Part shown: positions 1 through 9,600 of the stretch, piece after piece
Layout of the letters: each line of letters starts with the position of its first letter
Numbering within the stretch: the stretch's first letter is position 1
Assembly (NCBI RefSeq): GCF_000971985.1
Contig: NZ_LAQQ01000001.1
Coordinates: 1,116,001 to 1,180,000, forward strand
Length of the DNA: 64,000 nt
Reading direction: 5' to 3'
Source: Paenibacillus dauci
GTDB taxonomy: Bacteria; Bacillota; Bacilli; Paenibacillales; Paenibacillaceae
Position numbers and translations under genes: made by a program
Notes under the pieces: model-generated
What the model was told of the DNA's origin: nothing
The model's database searches: none
Seen by the model: only the letters and a program-made list of their open reading frames with translations

Positions 1-426
1 TACGACCTTATTTACCGGGTCTATAAAATATAATGGCACACAATCCGCATAAAAGGAAGTGAGTAATATCCCCGGTACGTTGGTGACCAGCCCATCTGTA
101 TTCTGAAATGCGCTTTCCCGATCTGCCCAGCCTTTGCCTGCATGTTCAGCAGTAACGATTTCAATGTGATTACTGTGTACCTGTTCTCCACATACCCAGT
201 TCTCCTGATGAAATCCCAGAGCGTCACAGAGCATTTTACGATTCTCCAGTACGTCCCCGGCATGATCTTCTACATGATAAGCCAGATTAAAAGAATCATA
301 GGGTGCCTTGCTGACTCCACCCTTTCTTCCGGTAAATCCTGCAGTCAATCCGCTGCTATATGCTGAATAGTCCAGCTTAAACAGCTCTGGTCTGTTGTTT
401 TCCATGGTATGAATAAACGGTTCCAT
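1..426 (-). CDS. ylmD: YlmD/YfiH (LACC1-type) purine nucleoside phosphorylase / 'polyphenol oxidase' family, 3' end outside window
   Basis: The frame is open from the ATG at 426 to the window edge, giving the first 142 residues of a protein usually near 270 residues. Family landmarks are visible: an N-terminal 'GFTGRKGGVS' turn, 'NLAYHVEDH', the metal-binding 'CGEQVHS' segment near residue 80, and 'YADCVPLYFID' near residue 130 (family form TADCxP). Members bind zinc through Cys/His and act on purine nucleosides; older annotations say multicopper oxidase or laccase. The start has GAGG about 7 nt upstream. It directly follows ftsZ after a terminator. In Bacillus and Paenibacillus, spoIIGA, sigE, sigG and ylmC normally lie between these two genes. 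The second half cannot be judged. Confidence 0.85.
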   Translation of the reverse strand, partial: MEPFIHTMENNRPELFKLDYSAYSSGLTAGFTGRKGGVSKAPYDSFNLAYHVEDHAGDVLENRKMLCDALGFHQENWVCGEQVHSNHIEIVTAEHAGKGWADRESAFQNTDGLVTNVPGILLTSFYADCVPLYFIDPVNKVV

Positions 427-452
427 ATGCGTACCTCATTTCCGGCATTCCT

Positions 453-472
453 GTACAGATGTTTTTCTGTAC
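453..472. repeat. Short inverted repeat upstream of ylmD
   Basis: GTACAG and CTGTAC are separated by 8 nt, about 27 bp before the ylmD start. It could be an operator or a small leader hairpin. There is no T-run, so it is not a terminator. Confidence 0.35.
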
Positions 473-503
473 GAATATTCAACAAAATACATAAAAGCTG
501 CTG

Positions 504-540
504 AAATGAAAAAGACCTGTTTTCCGTAGAAAACAAGTCC
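504..540 (-). terminator. Rho-independent terminator after ftsZ
   Basis: An 11-bp stem (514-524 with 529-539, one wobble) has a 4-nt loop. In the minus direction it is followed by TTTTT. It closes the dcw transcript just after ftsZ and separates it from ylmD. Confidence 0.85.
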
Positions 541-620
541 TTTCCGTAACACACAGGTACATCTTTGTATCGGGTACATTTACCATTACGATCGGTGTCC
601 TGCTGTTAATATTACCAGTT

Positions 621-1769
621 CTAGTCGTTTTTATGACGGGAACGGTTACGCAGGAAAGTCGGGATATCCAATTGATCTCCGCTTGGTTGTTGATTGTTGC
701 TGAATTGGCGCTGACTAGGCGCTTTTTCTTCAGCAGGTGCCTCACTGGAAGTTGGTTGCTGTCCTTGTGGCTGGGATGCAGATGGACGACGTGCCGGCTG
801 CATTGGCTGTGCCGGTTTGTGTTCAAAACCAGTCGCAATAACCGTAACCTTGATCTCTTCCTTGAGGTTCTCGTCAATGATCGCACCGAAGATCATGTTT
901 ACTTCCGGATCGGAAGCACTGATTACAATTTCGGCTGCTTCATTGACTTCGTACAGGGACAGGTTATTGCCGCCTGTGATATTCATGATAACGCCGCGTG
1001 CGCCTTCGATTGAAGTCTCCAGCAGTGGGCTCATGATGGCTTTACGTGCTGCTTCTGCTGCACGGTTCTCGCCTGTTGCTTCACCAATACCCATCAAAGC
1101 AGAGCCACGCTCGGTCATGATGGTTTTAACGTCAGCAAAGTCAAGGTTGATCAGACCCGGTACAGCGATCAAATCGGAAATACCTTGTACAGCCTGACGC
1201 AGTACATTATCCGCTTCGCGGAATGCTTCCAGCATCGGAGTCTTTTTGTCAACGATCTCCAGCAGGCGGTCATTCGGGATAACGATCAGTGTGTCTACTT
1301 TTTCCTTGAGCGCTTCAATACCAAGCTCTGCCTGGGAGAAACGTTTGCGACCCTCAAAAGTGAACGGACGTGTAACTACGCCAACCGTCAGGGCACCGCA
1401 TTCTCTGGCAATCTCAGCTATTACAGGGGCTGCCCCTGTTCCTGTACCGCCGCCCATACCTGCAGTGACGAATACCATATCTGCCCCTTTCAGCGTGTTG
1501 CTGATCAGATCACGGGATTCTTCGGCTGCTTTTTTACCTACGTCAGGATTTGCTCCTGCACCCAGACCGCGAGTCAGCTTGTCGCCGATTTGCAGTTTAT
1601 GTTCGGATTTGGCCAGATGCAGTGCCTGTGCATCTGTATTTACTGTTATAAATTCCACGCCTTGAACACCATTTTCGATCATCCGATTGACTGCATTGCT
1701 ACCGCCGCCGCCAACACCGATGACCTTAATCTGGGCCAGGCTTTCCATTTCGAAATCAAATTCCAACAT
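621..1769 (-). CDS. ftsZ: Cell division protein FtsZ
   Basis: Tubulin-like GTPase that polymerises into the Z ring at mid-cell. The GTP-binding signature GGGTGTGA lies near residue 100, and the N-terminal glycine loop '[13 protein letters not shown]' is intact. Behind the globular core (about 315 residues) is a Q/P/S-rich linker and the conserved C-terminal peptide '[10 protein letters not shown]', which docks FtsA and SepF, followed by a short basic tail. The ATG at 1769 (382 aa) is preferred because GGGGGAG lies 10 nt upstream; the frame is open 21 bp further. It is the last gene of the cluster, 63 bp after ftsA, and is followed by a strong terminator. Confidence 0.97.
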   Translation of the reverse strand: MLEFDFEMESLAQIKVIGVGGGGSNAVNRMIENGVQGVEFITVNTDAQALHLAKSEHKLQIGDKLTRGLGAGANPDVGKKAAEESRDLISNTLKGADMVFVTAGMGGGTGTGAAPVIAEIARECGALTVGVVTRPFTFEGRKRFSQAELGIEALKEKVDTLIVIPNDRLLEIVDKKTPMLEAFREADNVLRQAVQGISDLIAVPGLINLDFADVKTIMTERGSALMGIGEATGENRAAEAARKAIMSPLLETSIEGARGVIMNITGGNNLSLYEVNEAAEIVISASDPEVNMIFGAIIDENLKEEIKVTVIATGFEHKPAQPMQPARRPSASQPQGQQPTSSEAPAEEKAPSQRQFSNNQQPSGDQLDIPTFLRNRSRHKND

Positions 1770-1832
1770 ACTCTTCCATCTCCCCCTCATTGTCCATGAA
1801 TGGCTCGTTCCAAGCTAGAATGAACTTCCTTA

Positions 1833-3089
1833 TTAAATGAATTCACTGAACATATTTTTGAGCCGTTCAATCAAGCCCGGTTTTGCATTGCTCTCCGGGG
1901 TCGATGCAGCTTTGTTACGAGCCGGTGCTTTTTTGTTGGCGCCCGCTGTACTTCCACCGCTGCGAATATTGCGAATTACATTATACAGGATACCGACTCC
2001 ACTCGTATAGGCAGGGTCACGTACACCGATATAATCAGGAACTGCAATCCGGACAGAGGCTGCCAATTCTTCACGGGCAATCTCCAGAACACCCGGCATG
2101 GATACAGTGCCTCCTGTGAGTATATAACCACCCGGCAGCTCATGATAACCGAGACGTACAACTTCCTGACGAATCAATTCGAAAATTTCCTGTACACGCG
2201 GTTCGATAATCGCTGCAAGATCCTGTTGTGTGAACTCCTTGTCCACGTTGCTGCCGATGCGTTGTACTTTGAATACTACATCGGGAGCCGCTTCCTCATG
2301 GAGTGCACAGCCATACTTCAATTTTACCTTCTCTGCATTCTCTGTCAGCGTGCGCAGACCATAAGCGATATCGTTCGTGACGAATTCGCCGCCGATTGGC
2401 AAGGTAGAGGTTGCTTTGAGCGAACCTTCTTCGAAAATTGCAATGGTGGATGATCCTGCTCCAATATCGACCAGAACAGCTCCCATTGTCTTTTCGTCCT
2501 TGGACAGTGCCAGCTGCCCTGCTCCCAGCGAAATCAATACCAGATCCTTAATGTGCAGATCCGCTTTCTCTACACAACGCAGAAGATTATGAATAGATGT
2601 CTTGGCACCTGTAATAATGGTAGCTTCTACTTCCAGTCTCACGCCAATCATACCGCGCGGGTCCTGAATTCCTTCCAGTCCGTCCACCACGTATTGCTTG
2701 GCGACTACATCGATAATCTCCCGTTCCGGCGGAAGGGCAATCACTTCTGCCGCTTTCAGCACCCGTTCGATATCTTCCTCACCAATTTCGCGGTCTTCAT
2801 TGGATACGGCTACTACTCCGTGGCTCGTTTGAAGTCCAATATGGTTGCCCGAAATACCTACAATCACTTCAGATATTTGAATGCCGACCATACGCTCTGC
2901 ATGATCAACTGCATTTCGGATGGACTGCACGGTTTGATCAATATCAACGATCGCGCCCTTGCGAATTCCTTCCGAGTCGGCAGATCCAACTCCAATAATA
3001 TTAAAGGTTCCATTGTTCATTTCCCCGATAATAGCACGAACTTTGGATGTACCGATGTCCAAACTAACAATGATGTCATTGTTGCTCAA
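1833..3089 (-). CDS. ftsA: Cell division protein FtsA
   Basis: Actin-like ATPase that tethers FtsZ filaments to the membrane. The phosphate-1 motif 'LDIGTSKVRAIIGE' is at residues 10-23, the SHS2/1C region follows, and 'VDIGAGSSTIAIFEEG' (phosphate 2) lies near residue 210. The C terminus 'PGLIERLKNMFSEF' is the expected amphipathic membrane-targeting helix after a basic, low-complexity linker. The start appears to be TTG at 3089, because AGGAGG lies about 10 nt upstream and no nearer ATG is in frame. Length (418 aa) is normal. A 372-bp non-coding stretch separates it from ftsQ and probably holds its own promoter. Confidence 0.96.
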   Translation of the reverse strand: MSNNDIIVSLDIGTSKVRAIIGEMNNGTFNIIGVGSADSEGIRKGAIVDIDQTVQSIRNAVDHAERMVGIQISEVIVGISGNHIGLQTSHGVVAVSNEDREIGEEDIERVLKAAEVIALPPEREIIDVVAKQYVVDGLEGIQDPRGMIGVRLEVEATIITGAKTSIHNLLRCVEKADLHIKDLVLISLGAGQLALSKDEKTMGAVLVDIGAGSSTIAIFEEGSLKATSTLPIGGEFVTNDIAYGLRTLTENAEKVKLKYGCALHEEAAPDVVFKVQRIGSNVDKEFTQQDLAAIIEPRVQEIFELIRQEVVRLGYHELPGGYILTGGTVSMPGVLEIAREELAASVRIAVPDYIGVRDPAYTSGVGILYNVIRNIRSGGSTAGANKKAPARNKAASTPESNAKPGLIERLKNMFSEFI

Positions 3090-3461
3090 GCCCTTGGCAC
3101 CTCCTGTAAATTCCTGAATTAAAATAGTGCATTTCCGTTCTTCCGGGCTTGCTGCCTAAAAGCTGGAAATTCAATTTCCGAAAATCATTTTCCATAAAAC
3201 GCTCTCTACATTAGTATTCCACATTTCATATGCTTTCCCTCTTTTTTCTGCAAACTTTTTGAGGTTCCGAAAAACGTTAAAAGTCTGGAGAAAAAAGAAA
3301 GAGTTCACCGGGTACTTCAGAAAATTGTTAAGCCAGTATTAAAGTTTACAATTCTTTAATATCTATACAGCCTATTCTAGCATTTTTCTGACGCCACAGA
3401 AAGTATTGCAGCCCGAACATTGTCAAAAAGTACATTTTGCCGACAAAAGATGTCAAAATCG
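3090..3461 (-). promoter_or_regulatory. ftsQ-ftsA intergenic region with candidate ftsAZ promoter
   Basis: There is no gene in this 372-bp stretch. On the minus strand an extended -10 (TGC-TAGAAT, 3374-3382) has a poor -35. A consensus TTGACA further upstream lacks a well-placed -10. A separate promoter here would let FtsA and FtsZ be made in excess of the Mur enzymes, as in B. subtilis. The remainder is A/T-rich leader ending in the ftsA AGGAGG. Confidence 0.4.
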
Positions 3462-4259
3462 TTACTGTGCAGGCGCTTCTTCTGTCTGATCTTTGATATC
3501 ATCCGGATTGAACGGTGTATAGGCATCTGCTTCCAGCATTGTTATCACACCGGGCGGTTGTGTCTCAATTACCTGATTCAGGTATTCCACTTTATCCGCC
3601 AGCAGCGATATGCTTGTAATCACTTCAAAGCGCGAGCGGGTATACATCATGATTCGATCCGGGAATGAAGGCGTCGGTGAAGGAATAATCTCCGAGATAT
3701 CCGAGGTTAGCTCACTCGGTATCGTACCCAGTACTTTGCACAGCTGAACCTTTTGCGCTTCGTAGTCCGACCATTGGGTAAGGACGGGCTTTTCTACAGC
3801 TACCCCGCGCGTGTCGGCACGTACCGCAGCTCCGCTCTGCAAAATAGCTGTCAATTGTCCGGATCCTGCCAGTTCATAGGCAACCACAGGATACTCTTTG
3901 ATCGTAACATCGATTTTGCCTGGAAAATGCTTGGTCACTGTAGCACTCTCAATTGCCGGGATGCTTAGCAGCCTTTCTTTGAGGGTATCCTCAGATGTAC
4001 CGTAAAAAGCATTTCCTTTGGCCAGACGGGTTGCTGACAGCAGATCTTCCTTGGACGTAAACGCATTACCCCTGAAAGTAATCTCTGATATTTTGCCCAG
4101 CGGTGAAAACCAGAACACAATCCCAAGTACCAGCAGGAAAAAGATACTTAGCATGATGATCAGTCGATTTTTGCGTCCGAATAATTTGCGGCCCGCAGCA
4201 GGACGCGATTCTGCAGAAGATTCTTTTTTCGGAAGAACAACTAGTTTTTGCTTTGGCAT
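3462..4259 (-). CDS. ftsQ: Division protein FtsQ/DivIB
   Basis: Bitopic division protein that bridges FtsL/DivIC to the septal synthase. It shows a basic cytoplasmic N terminus (about 30 residues), one transmembrane helix at about 33-52, then a POTRA domain beginning 'ISEITFRGNAFTSKEDLL', and a beta domain. Length is 265 aa, usual for Bacillales. In Bacillus the gene before it is murB; here a 230-bp spacer carrying its own promoter follows murG instead. The C-terminal tail is acidic and low-complexity. Confidence 0.9.
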   Translation of the reverse strand: MPKQKLVVLPKKESSAESRPAAGRKLFGRKNRLIIMLSIFFLLVLGIVFWFSPLGKISEITFRGNAFTSKEDLLSATRLAKGNAFYGTSEDTLKERLLSIPAIESATVTKHFPGKIDVTIKEYPVVAYELAGSGQLTAILQSGAAVRADTRGVAVEKPVLTQWSDYEAQKVQLCKVLGTIPSELTSDISEIIPSPTPSFPDRIMMYTRSRFEVITSISLLADKVEYLNQVIETQPPGVITMLEADAYTPFNPDDIKDQTEEAPAQ

Positions 4260-4330
4260 GGCAATTCTCCAATAAGTCTTATTTCAATTCCATCTGTATT
4301 GCAGCCAGATTGTACCTGAACTTCTCCGTC

Positions 4331-4360
4331 ATTATAGCATGCCTCATTTGGAATCCCCAA
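4331..4360 (-). promoter_or_regulatory. Sigma-A-type promoter for ftsQ
   Basis: On the minus strand TTGGGG (4355-4360), an 18-bp spacer and a perfect TATAAT (4331-4336). It lies about 70 bp before the ftsQ start, in the spacer where murB is absent. Confidence 0.55.
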
Positions 4361-4489
4361 CCAGCGTAAAATGTCTCCCGATATTGCCTGCATATCACGA
4401 AAACTGTTTATCACAGTGCCAGTCGTCCGATAGGGGGTAAACTATTTCTGCTTTGACACGAACGACTGCTATGTAACGGTCCAGCATCC

Positions 4490-5614
4490 TTATTGGGTTA
4501 CCACAGAAGCATTGCAAATACGCTGGATCTCTTCAACCAGCAAAAAGGCCGATTGTGGAGTACCGAGAGTAGAAGCAGCCTCGGACATCCTTTGTCGCTC
4601 TTCTTCATGATCCATAATTTTATCAATGTGAGCAATCAGAGTCGCTCCGTTTAACTCACGCTCCAATATCATCTCTGCTGCTCCGGCTTTTCGAAGAGCC
4701 AGCGCATTGGCTTCCTGATGATTATTGGTGACATTCGGTGAAGGAATCAATAAAGAAGGTGTCCCCAGTGATGTAATCTCCGCGAGTGAGGAAGCACCTG
4801 CACGACCAATCACAAGAGAAGTCGCTGCCAGTACTTCCGGCATATTCGGAATATACGGCAGTACATGCAGATAATTCGGCATGGAATCGGTCGCCTGGTT
4901 AATGCGTTCATAGATTTCGTCATAGTAGATTTCACCAGTAACGAACACATAATGAACATCCGGCTTGGACTTTAACAGAGGCGCTGCCTGCACCATCGCT
5001 TCCACAAGAGCCCGTGCACCACGACTGCCGCCTACCATCAACACTACTCTGGCATCTGCCGGAAGTCCCAGTGAAGCAAGTCCTCTTTCACGATCGGCAT
5101 GCTGAACCATAGTCGCTCGTGGATTTCCGGTGAACAGTACATGTTTGGCCCGTTTGAACTTGGAGATCGCCTCTTCAAAGCTCACTGCCACGGTATCGGC
5201 ATAACCGCTCAAGAACAAATTCGTCAGTCCCGGAATCGCATTCTGCTCGTGTACCATGGTAGGAATCCCCAGCTTGGCAGCTGCATATACTACGGGTCCA
5301 CACACATAACCTCCGGTACCAATTACAATATCCGGCTTGAATTCACGAATCAGCTTTTTGGAAATTTTGACACCCTGTATAAATCGATTGATTGTCTTGA
5401 TATTTTCCAGTGAAAATAGTCGTCTGCGGAAACCTGTAATATCGATCGTTTCAAAGCGCATTTTGGTCTCTGGAACGATTCGTGTCTCCAGTCCGCGCTT
5501 GCCGCCAATATACAGAAATTCCGCTTTGATACCTTGCTCTTTGAATTGCTCGGCAATAGCCAGCGCAGGGTATATATGGCCTCCGGTTCCACCGCCAGTT
5601 AATATAACTCGCAT
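4490..5614 (-). CDS. murG: UDP-GlcNAc:undecaprenyl-PP-MurNAc-pentapeptide GlcNAc transferase MurG
   Basis: Converts lipid I to lipid II on the inner face of the membrane. The first glycine-rich loop 'TGGGTGGHIYPALAIAEQF' starts at residue 5. The second, 'VGGSRGARAL', is near residue 193, and the UDP-GlcNAc site 'IGRAGASSLAEI' near 270 is intact. Length 374 aa, normal. GGAGG is well placed before the ATG. About 116 bp separate it from murD. In sporulating relatives spoVE sits between murD and murG, and here it is missing. Confidence 0.96.
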   Translation of the reverse strand: MRVILTGGGTGGHIYPALAIAEQFKEQGIKAEFLYIGGKRGLETRIVPETKMRFETIDITGFRRRLFSLENIKTINRFIQGVKISKKLIREFKPDIVIGTGGYVCGPVVYAAAKLGIPTMVHEQNAIPGLTNLFLSGYADTVAVSFEEAISKFKRAKHVLFTGNPRATMVQHADRERGLASLGLPADARVVLMVGGSRGARALVEAMVQAAPLLKSKPDVHYVFVTGEIYYDEIYERINQATDSMPNYLHVLPYIPNMPEVLAATSLVIGRAGASSLAEITSLGTPSLLIPSPNVTNNHQEANALALRKAGAAEMILERELNGATLIAHIDKIMDHEEERQRMSEAASTLGTPQSAFLLVEEIQRICNASVVTQ

Positions 5615-5730
5615 TTATCGCACCTCCTTTCATTTAAATTTGCGTATCTTAGTCTCTGAGTTACATATTGTATAGCAGAATAGTTCACATGGCTATACGC
5701 AGAATTACCATAGATGTATATATAAGGAAT

Positions 5731-7215
5731 CTACAGTTCGTTGACTGCCTGCTTGAATACATTGCCCCTGATTTCAAAGGAAGAGAACATATCCCAGCTG
5801 GCGCAGGCAGGTGACAATAATACAATATCACCGGTTTCTGCAAGTTCTGAAGCTTGCTGAACTGCCTGATACACAGCTTGTTCCGCCTGATCGGTCTCCT
5901 CAATAATCCGTATCGAAGCAACCCCTGCCATTTCGGCTACTCGTGCCAACTTGTGACGGGTTTGTCCCAGTACAACCAGCGCCTTGACCTGCGACTGAAA
6001 TACAGGCAGCAGATCCATATAGTCCGACCCACGATCCAATCCGCCGGCAATCAATATGATCCCTTGATCCTGAAAAGCGGATAATGCCATCATTGTTGCT
6101 TTGGCATTGGTAGCTTTGGAATTGTTATAGTAAGCCACCTCGTTATGCGTGGTTACATATTCCAGACGATGCTCTACACTACGGAAAGTGCGCAGAGTAT
6201 CTGCCAGCTGCTTGGGCTGACAGCCGGCAGCGATCGAAATTGCGCAGGCTGCCAGTGCATTTTCTACATTGTAACGACCTGGAATACCCAGTTCATCCAC
6301 ACGCAGAATCGGTACAGCTCCCTGCTCTTCATCCCAGTACATGATCGTCCGCTCCAGATCATCCTCCATATCCGGCACATAGGATGGAGAGACATACATT
6401 GCGCCTACCGACATGCCTGACTGAGCAGACAATGCTGCGGCCATAGCTGCATTATTTCCCAGCTCCTCGTTGACAGAGAATGGAATTATGCGACCTGCCT
6501 TGATATAAGGAATCATGCTGCGGCAGTAACTATCATCCCAGTTCAGTACCGCTGTATCCTTTTCGCCCTGATTTTCAAAAATTTTGCGTTTGGACGTGAC
6601 ATAATCATCCATCGTACCGTGATAATCCAGATGCGTCTCGGCTACATTGAGCAGAGCGGCAATGGTTGGATTGAAATCACGCGTACCTTTGAGCTGAAAA
6701 CTGCTCAGTTCTGCTACAATAATCGCATTATCTTTCTCTTCGGCTTCCACAACGGCCTGACATAGTGGAATACCGATATTACCGCCTACAATCGGATGAA
6801 GACCGCAGGCATCAAGCATTTGGCCTACCCATGTTGTCGTGGTCGTTTTGCCGTTTGAGCCCGTGATACCGATCATCGGCACATCCGAGATCCGGTAAGC
6901 CAGCTCCACCTCGGTAATCACTTCAATACCCAGATCCATTGCTTGCTGGATCGGCGGCGCGCTGTAAGGAATACCAGGATTTTTGACAAGCAGAGCGATA
7001 TCCTTGTGAATCAATCCTTCCGGATGTCCTCCACAGATCACCTCGATATTCAGCTCTTCCAGTTCGGCAGCTTCCGGAGATTGTTCTCTTGGCTTCAAGT
7101 CATTGACTGTCACTAATGCGCCAAGTCGATGCAGAGCCTTGGCTGCTTCTACACCGCTGCGCGCCAGACCGATGACTACGACCGGTAATCCACGATATGA
7201 TTGAGGATCATTCAT
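5731..7215 (-). CDS. murD: UDP-MurNAc-L-alanine--D-glutamate ligase MurD
   Basis: Cytoplasmic ATP-dependent ligase adding D-Glu to UDP-MurNAc-Ala. It has an N-terminal Rossmann domain ('VIGLARSGVEAAKAL'), the ATP loop 'GITGSNGKTTTTTW' near residue 117, and the C-terminal Mur ligase domain with 'LLSPACASWDMF' near residue 470. Length 494 aa, slightly longer than B. subtilis MurD. ATG 7215 is preferred: AAGGGG lies 8 nt upstream. A GTG 3 nt earlier would overlap the mraY stop. Tightly coupled to mraY. Confidence 0.95.
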   Translation of the reverse strand: MNDPQSYRGLPVVVIGLARSGVEAAKALHRLGALVTVNDLKPREQSPEAAELEELNIEVICGGHPEGLIHKDIALLVKNPGIPYSAPPIQQAMDLGIEVITEVELAYRISDVPMIGITGSNGKTTTTTWVGQMLDACGLHPIVGGNIGIPLCQAVVEAEEKDNAIIVAELSSFQLKGTRDFNPTIAALLNVAETHLDYHGTMDDYVTSKRKIFENQGEKDTAVLNWDDSYCRSMIPYIKAGRIIPFSVNEELGNNAAMAAALSAQSGMSVGAMYVSPSYVPDMEDDLERTIMYWDEEQGAVPILRVDELGIPGRYNVENALAACAISIAAGCQPKQLADTLRTFRSVEHRLEYVTTHNEVAYYNNSKATNAKATMMALSAFQDQGIILIAGGLDRGSDYMDLLPVFQSQVKALVVLGQTRHKLARVAEMAGVASIRIIEETDQAEQAVYQAVQQASELAETGDIVLLSPACASWDMFSSFEIRGNVFKQAVNEL

Positions 7216-7217
7216 CA

Positions 7218-8186
7218 CTACAACCCCTTGCTAATATAGATTCCGAGTGCGGCCAGTACGAGACTGACTGCCCAAAACGTAATTACAACACGCCATTCCG
7301 ACCAGCCTGATAATTCAAAGTGATGATGAATCGGAGCCATTTTGAATACACGTTTGCCGTTACGCGTTTTGTAAGAAACGACCTGAATAACTACAGAGAG
7401 CAATTCAACTACGAATACACCACCAATAATCAGGAACAGCAGCTCACTTTTGGTGACAATCGCAATCCCTCCGATTGCCCCTCCTATTCCGAGCGAGCCC
7501 ATATCCCCCATAAATACCTTGGCCGGATGAGCATTAAATACGAGGAATCCGATAACTGCACCAATCATGGCTGCAGCACATACCGCAGCTGCCGGTGCAG
7601 TCGCCTGAATCGCGATAATCGCATAAGCGGCAAATGCAATTGCACTTACTCCTGACAACAGTCCATCCACACCATCTGTAAAGTTGACTGCGTTGGTAAT
7701 CGCCAGCAGCATAATTACGATAAATGGATAATAGAACCAGCCACCCCAGTCAAACGAGAACGATGTTCCCGGAATACCAAGCGCTGTACTGTGTCCTTTT
7801 TGGATTAGCAGATAACAGATAATCGCCGAGAAAATCAGCTGCATAATCAGTTTTTGCTTGGCAGTCAGACCGAGTGAACGTTTGAGACCGATTTTGATAT
7901 AGTCATCGAGGAACCCAACCAGTCCAAATCCTACGGTAGACGTCAGCAGCACCCAGAAGTTGGTGTCGATAACCGAAAATTTGATAAATACCAGAGTAGC
8001 TGCCAGGATGATCACAATACCACCCATTGTCGGCGTTCCAGCTTTTTTAAGATGAGTCTGTGGACCATCACTGCGTACATGCTGACCAAATTTAATGCGG
8101 CGTAACAGCGGAATCAATATCGGCATAGCAATAATTGATAATACAAACGATGCAGCCGCCGCTAATAACAATATTTGAAAATCCAT
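7218..8186 (-). CDS. mraY: Phospho-MurNAc-pentapeptide translocase MraY
   Basis: Polytopic membrane enzyme making lipid I from UDP-MurNAc-pentapeptide and undecaprenyl phosphate. It shows about ten hydrophobic helices, the catalytic 'GFLDDYIKI' near residue 92, 'NAVNFTDGVDGL' near 165, and the cytoplasmic histidine loop 'MAPIHHHFE' near 285. GGAGGAG precedes the ATG. Length 322 aa as expected. Nineteen bp after murF. Confidence 0.97.
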   Translation of the reverse strand: MDFQILLLAAAASFVLSIIAMPILIPLLRRIKFGQHVRSDGPQTHLKKAGTPTMGGIVIILAATLVFIKFSVIDTNFWVLLTSTVGFGLVGFLDDYIKIGLKRSLGLTAKQKLIMQLIFSAIICYLLIQKGHSTALGIPGTSFSFDWGGWFYYPFIVIMLLAITNAVNFTDGVDGLLSGVSAIAFAAYAIIAIQATAPAAAVCAAAMIGAVIGFLVFNAHPAKVFMGDMGSLGIGGAIGGIAIVTKSELLFLIIGGVFVVELLSVVIQVVSYKTRNGKRVFKMAPIHHHFELSGWSEWRVVITFWAVSLVLAALGIYISKGL

Positions 8187-8205
8187 TTTCCTACTCCTCC
8201 AGCGC

Positions 8206-9600
8206 CTATGCGTTGCTTATTGAATCAGGCATCAGCGCCTGTAGAACTTCTTCCAGTCTCATGCCTCTGGAAGCTTTGAATAAAATAACATCCTGTTCTC
8301 GTGCTGTTTTTTGCAGATCTTCGATCAGTTCCGGTTTGGATGTATAGGAACGAATACATTCCGGCGGCAAATGTCTCGCTGCGCCGCGGGCAATCGCCTG
8401 TCCACGCTCTCCATAAGTAAATAGCAGATCTGCCTGCTCATTCACATATTCTCCGATTTGTTCATGGTATGCCAGCTCTTCGGCTCCAAGCTCCAGCATA
8501 TCGCCAAGCACAGCTATCTTGCGTTTGTACCCTTTGAGATTACCCAGTACATCAATCGCTGCCTTCATGGAGCTTGGACTTGCATTGTAAGCATCATTCA
8601 GCAGGGTGATTCCATCGCGACCCTGCAGCATTTCAATTCGCATTCCGGTCAGGCGTAGCTTGGCAAATCCCTGACGAATCTGTGCTTCACTCAGTTCATA
8701 TGCCTGAGCGACCAGAATCGCTGCCATGGCATTGACCATATTATGGGCACCCAGTACCGGTAGCTTCCAGGCTTCTTCCGAAAGTGCATTGGTAGTAAAG
8801 ATAGTGGACTGTCCCTGTGTCATCATTCCGGTCGCATACAGATCATTGTGCTGCTCCATGCCAAAAGTAATCTTGCGCATGTCTTGATCCGCATATTCCG
8901 GTTCCGACAGCACCTGCTGTAACAGCGGTTCATCCCCATGATATACGAGCAATCCGGATGCTTTAAGACCATGAACAATCTCCAGCTTGGCACGCGCAAT
9001 CTCTTCCCGACTACCCAGCTGCTCCAGATGGGATTCTCCGATGTTGGTAATGACTGCCGTATCCGGATGAGCAATATCGGATAACAGTTCGATCTCACCC
9101 CGTGCACGCATTCCCATTTCCAGAATCAGAATCTGGGTATCTGCCGGCATCGCCAGTATCGTTAGCGGCAGACCGATGTGACTATTAAAATTGCCTTCGG
9201 TCTTATGCACACGATAGGCTTCGGTCATAAGCGCATAAATCATGTCCTTGGTCGTCGTCTTGCCATTCGAACCGGTAATACCGATTACTCTGGCTTCGGT
9301 ACTCTCCAGATACGCGCTGGCAAGCTGCTGAAGAGCATTCAGCGTATTCTCGACGATTATTATATTCCCCTGGGGAGGCGTGCCATGATCAGCCTGCCAT
9401 AACGCGGCAGCAGCTCCATTTGCCAGTACTTGTTCTACCAAATCATGCCCATCGACTCTCTCGCCAATAATCGGAATGAACAGACAGTTATCCTGCAGCT
9501 GTCTTGAATCAATGACGACGCCATGACAGCGTATCGATGAATCACCAATCAGCTGCCCACCGCACATTGCCGCTATCTGATCAATAGTTGTATTTATCAC
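8206..9600 (-). CDS. murF: UDP-MurNAc-tripeptide--D-alanyl-D-alanine ligase MurF
   Basis: Adds D-Ala-D-Ala to the UDP-MurNAc tripeptide. The ATP loop 'GITGSNGKTTTKDM' is near residue 107. The central domain has 'NDAYNASPSSMKAA' near 315 and 'VLGDMLELG' near 345, both typical of MurF. The start is GTG at 9600, overlapping the murE stop by 4 nt (GTGA), which implies translational coupling. Length 464 aa, normal. Confidence 0.95.
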   Translation of the reverse strand: MINTTIDQIAAMCGGQLIGDSSIRCHGVVIDSRQLQDNCLFIPIIGERVDGHDLVEQVLANGAAAALWQADHGTPPQGNIIIVENTLNALQQLASAYLESTEARVIGITGSNGKTTTKDMIYALMTEAYRVHKTEGNFNSHIGLPLTILAMPADTQILILEMGMRARGEIELLSDIAHPDTAVITNIGESHLEQLGSREEIARAKLEIVHGLKASGLLVYHGDEPLLQQVLSEPEYADQDMRKITFGMEQHNDLYATGMMTQGQSTIFTTNALSEEAWKLPVLGAHNMVNAMAAILVAQAYELSEAQIRQGFAKLRLTGMRIEMLQGRDGITLLNDAYNASPSSMKAAIDVLGNLKGYKRKIAVLGDMLELGAEELAYHEQIGEYVNEQADLLFTYGERGQAIARGAARHLPPECIRSYTSKPELIEDLQKTAREQDVILFKASRGMRLEEVLQALMPDSISNA

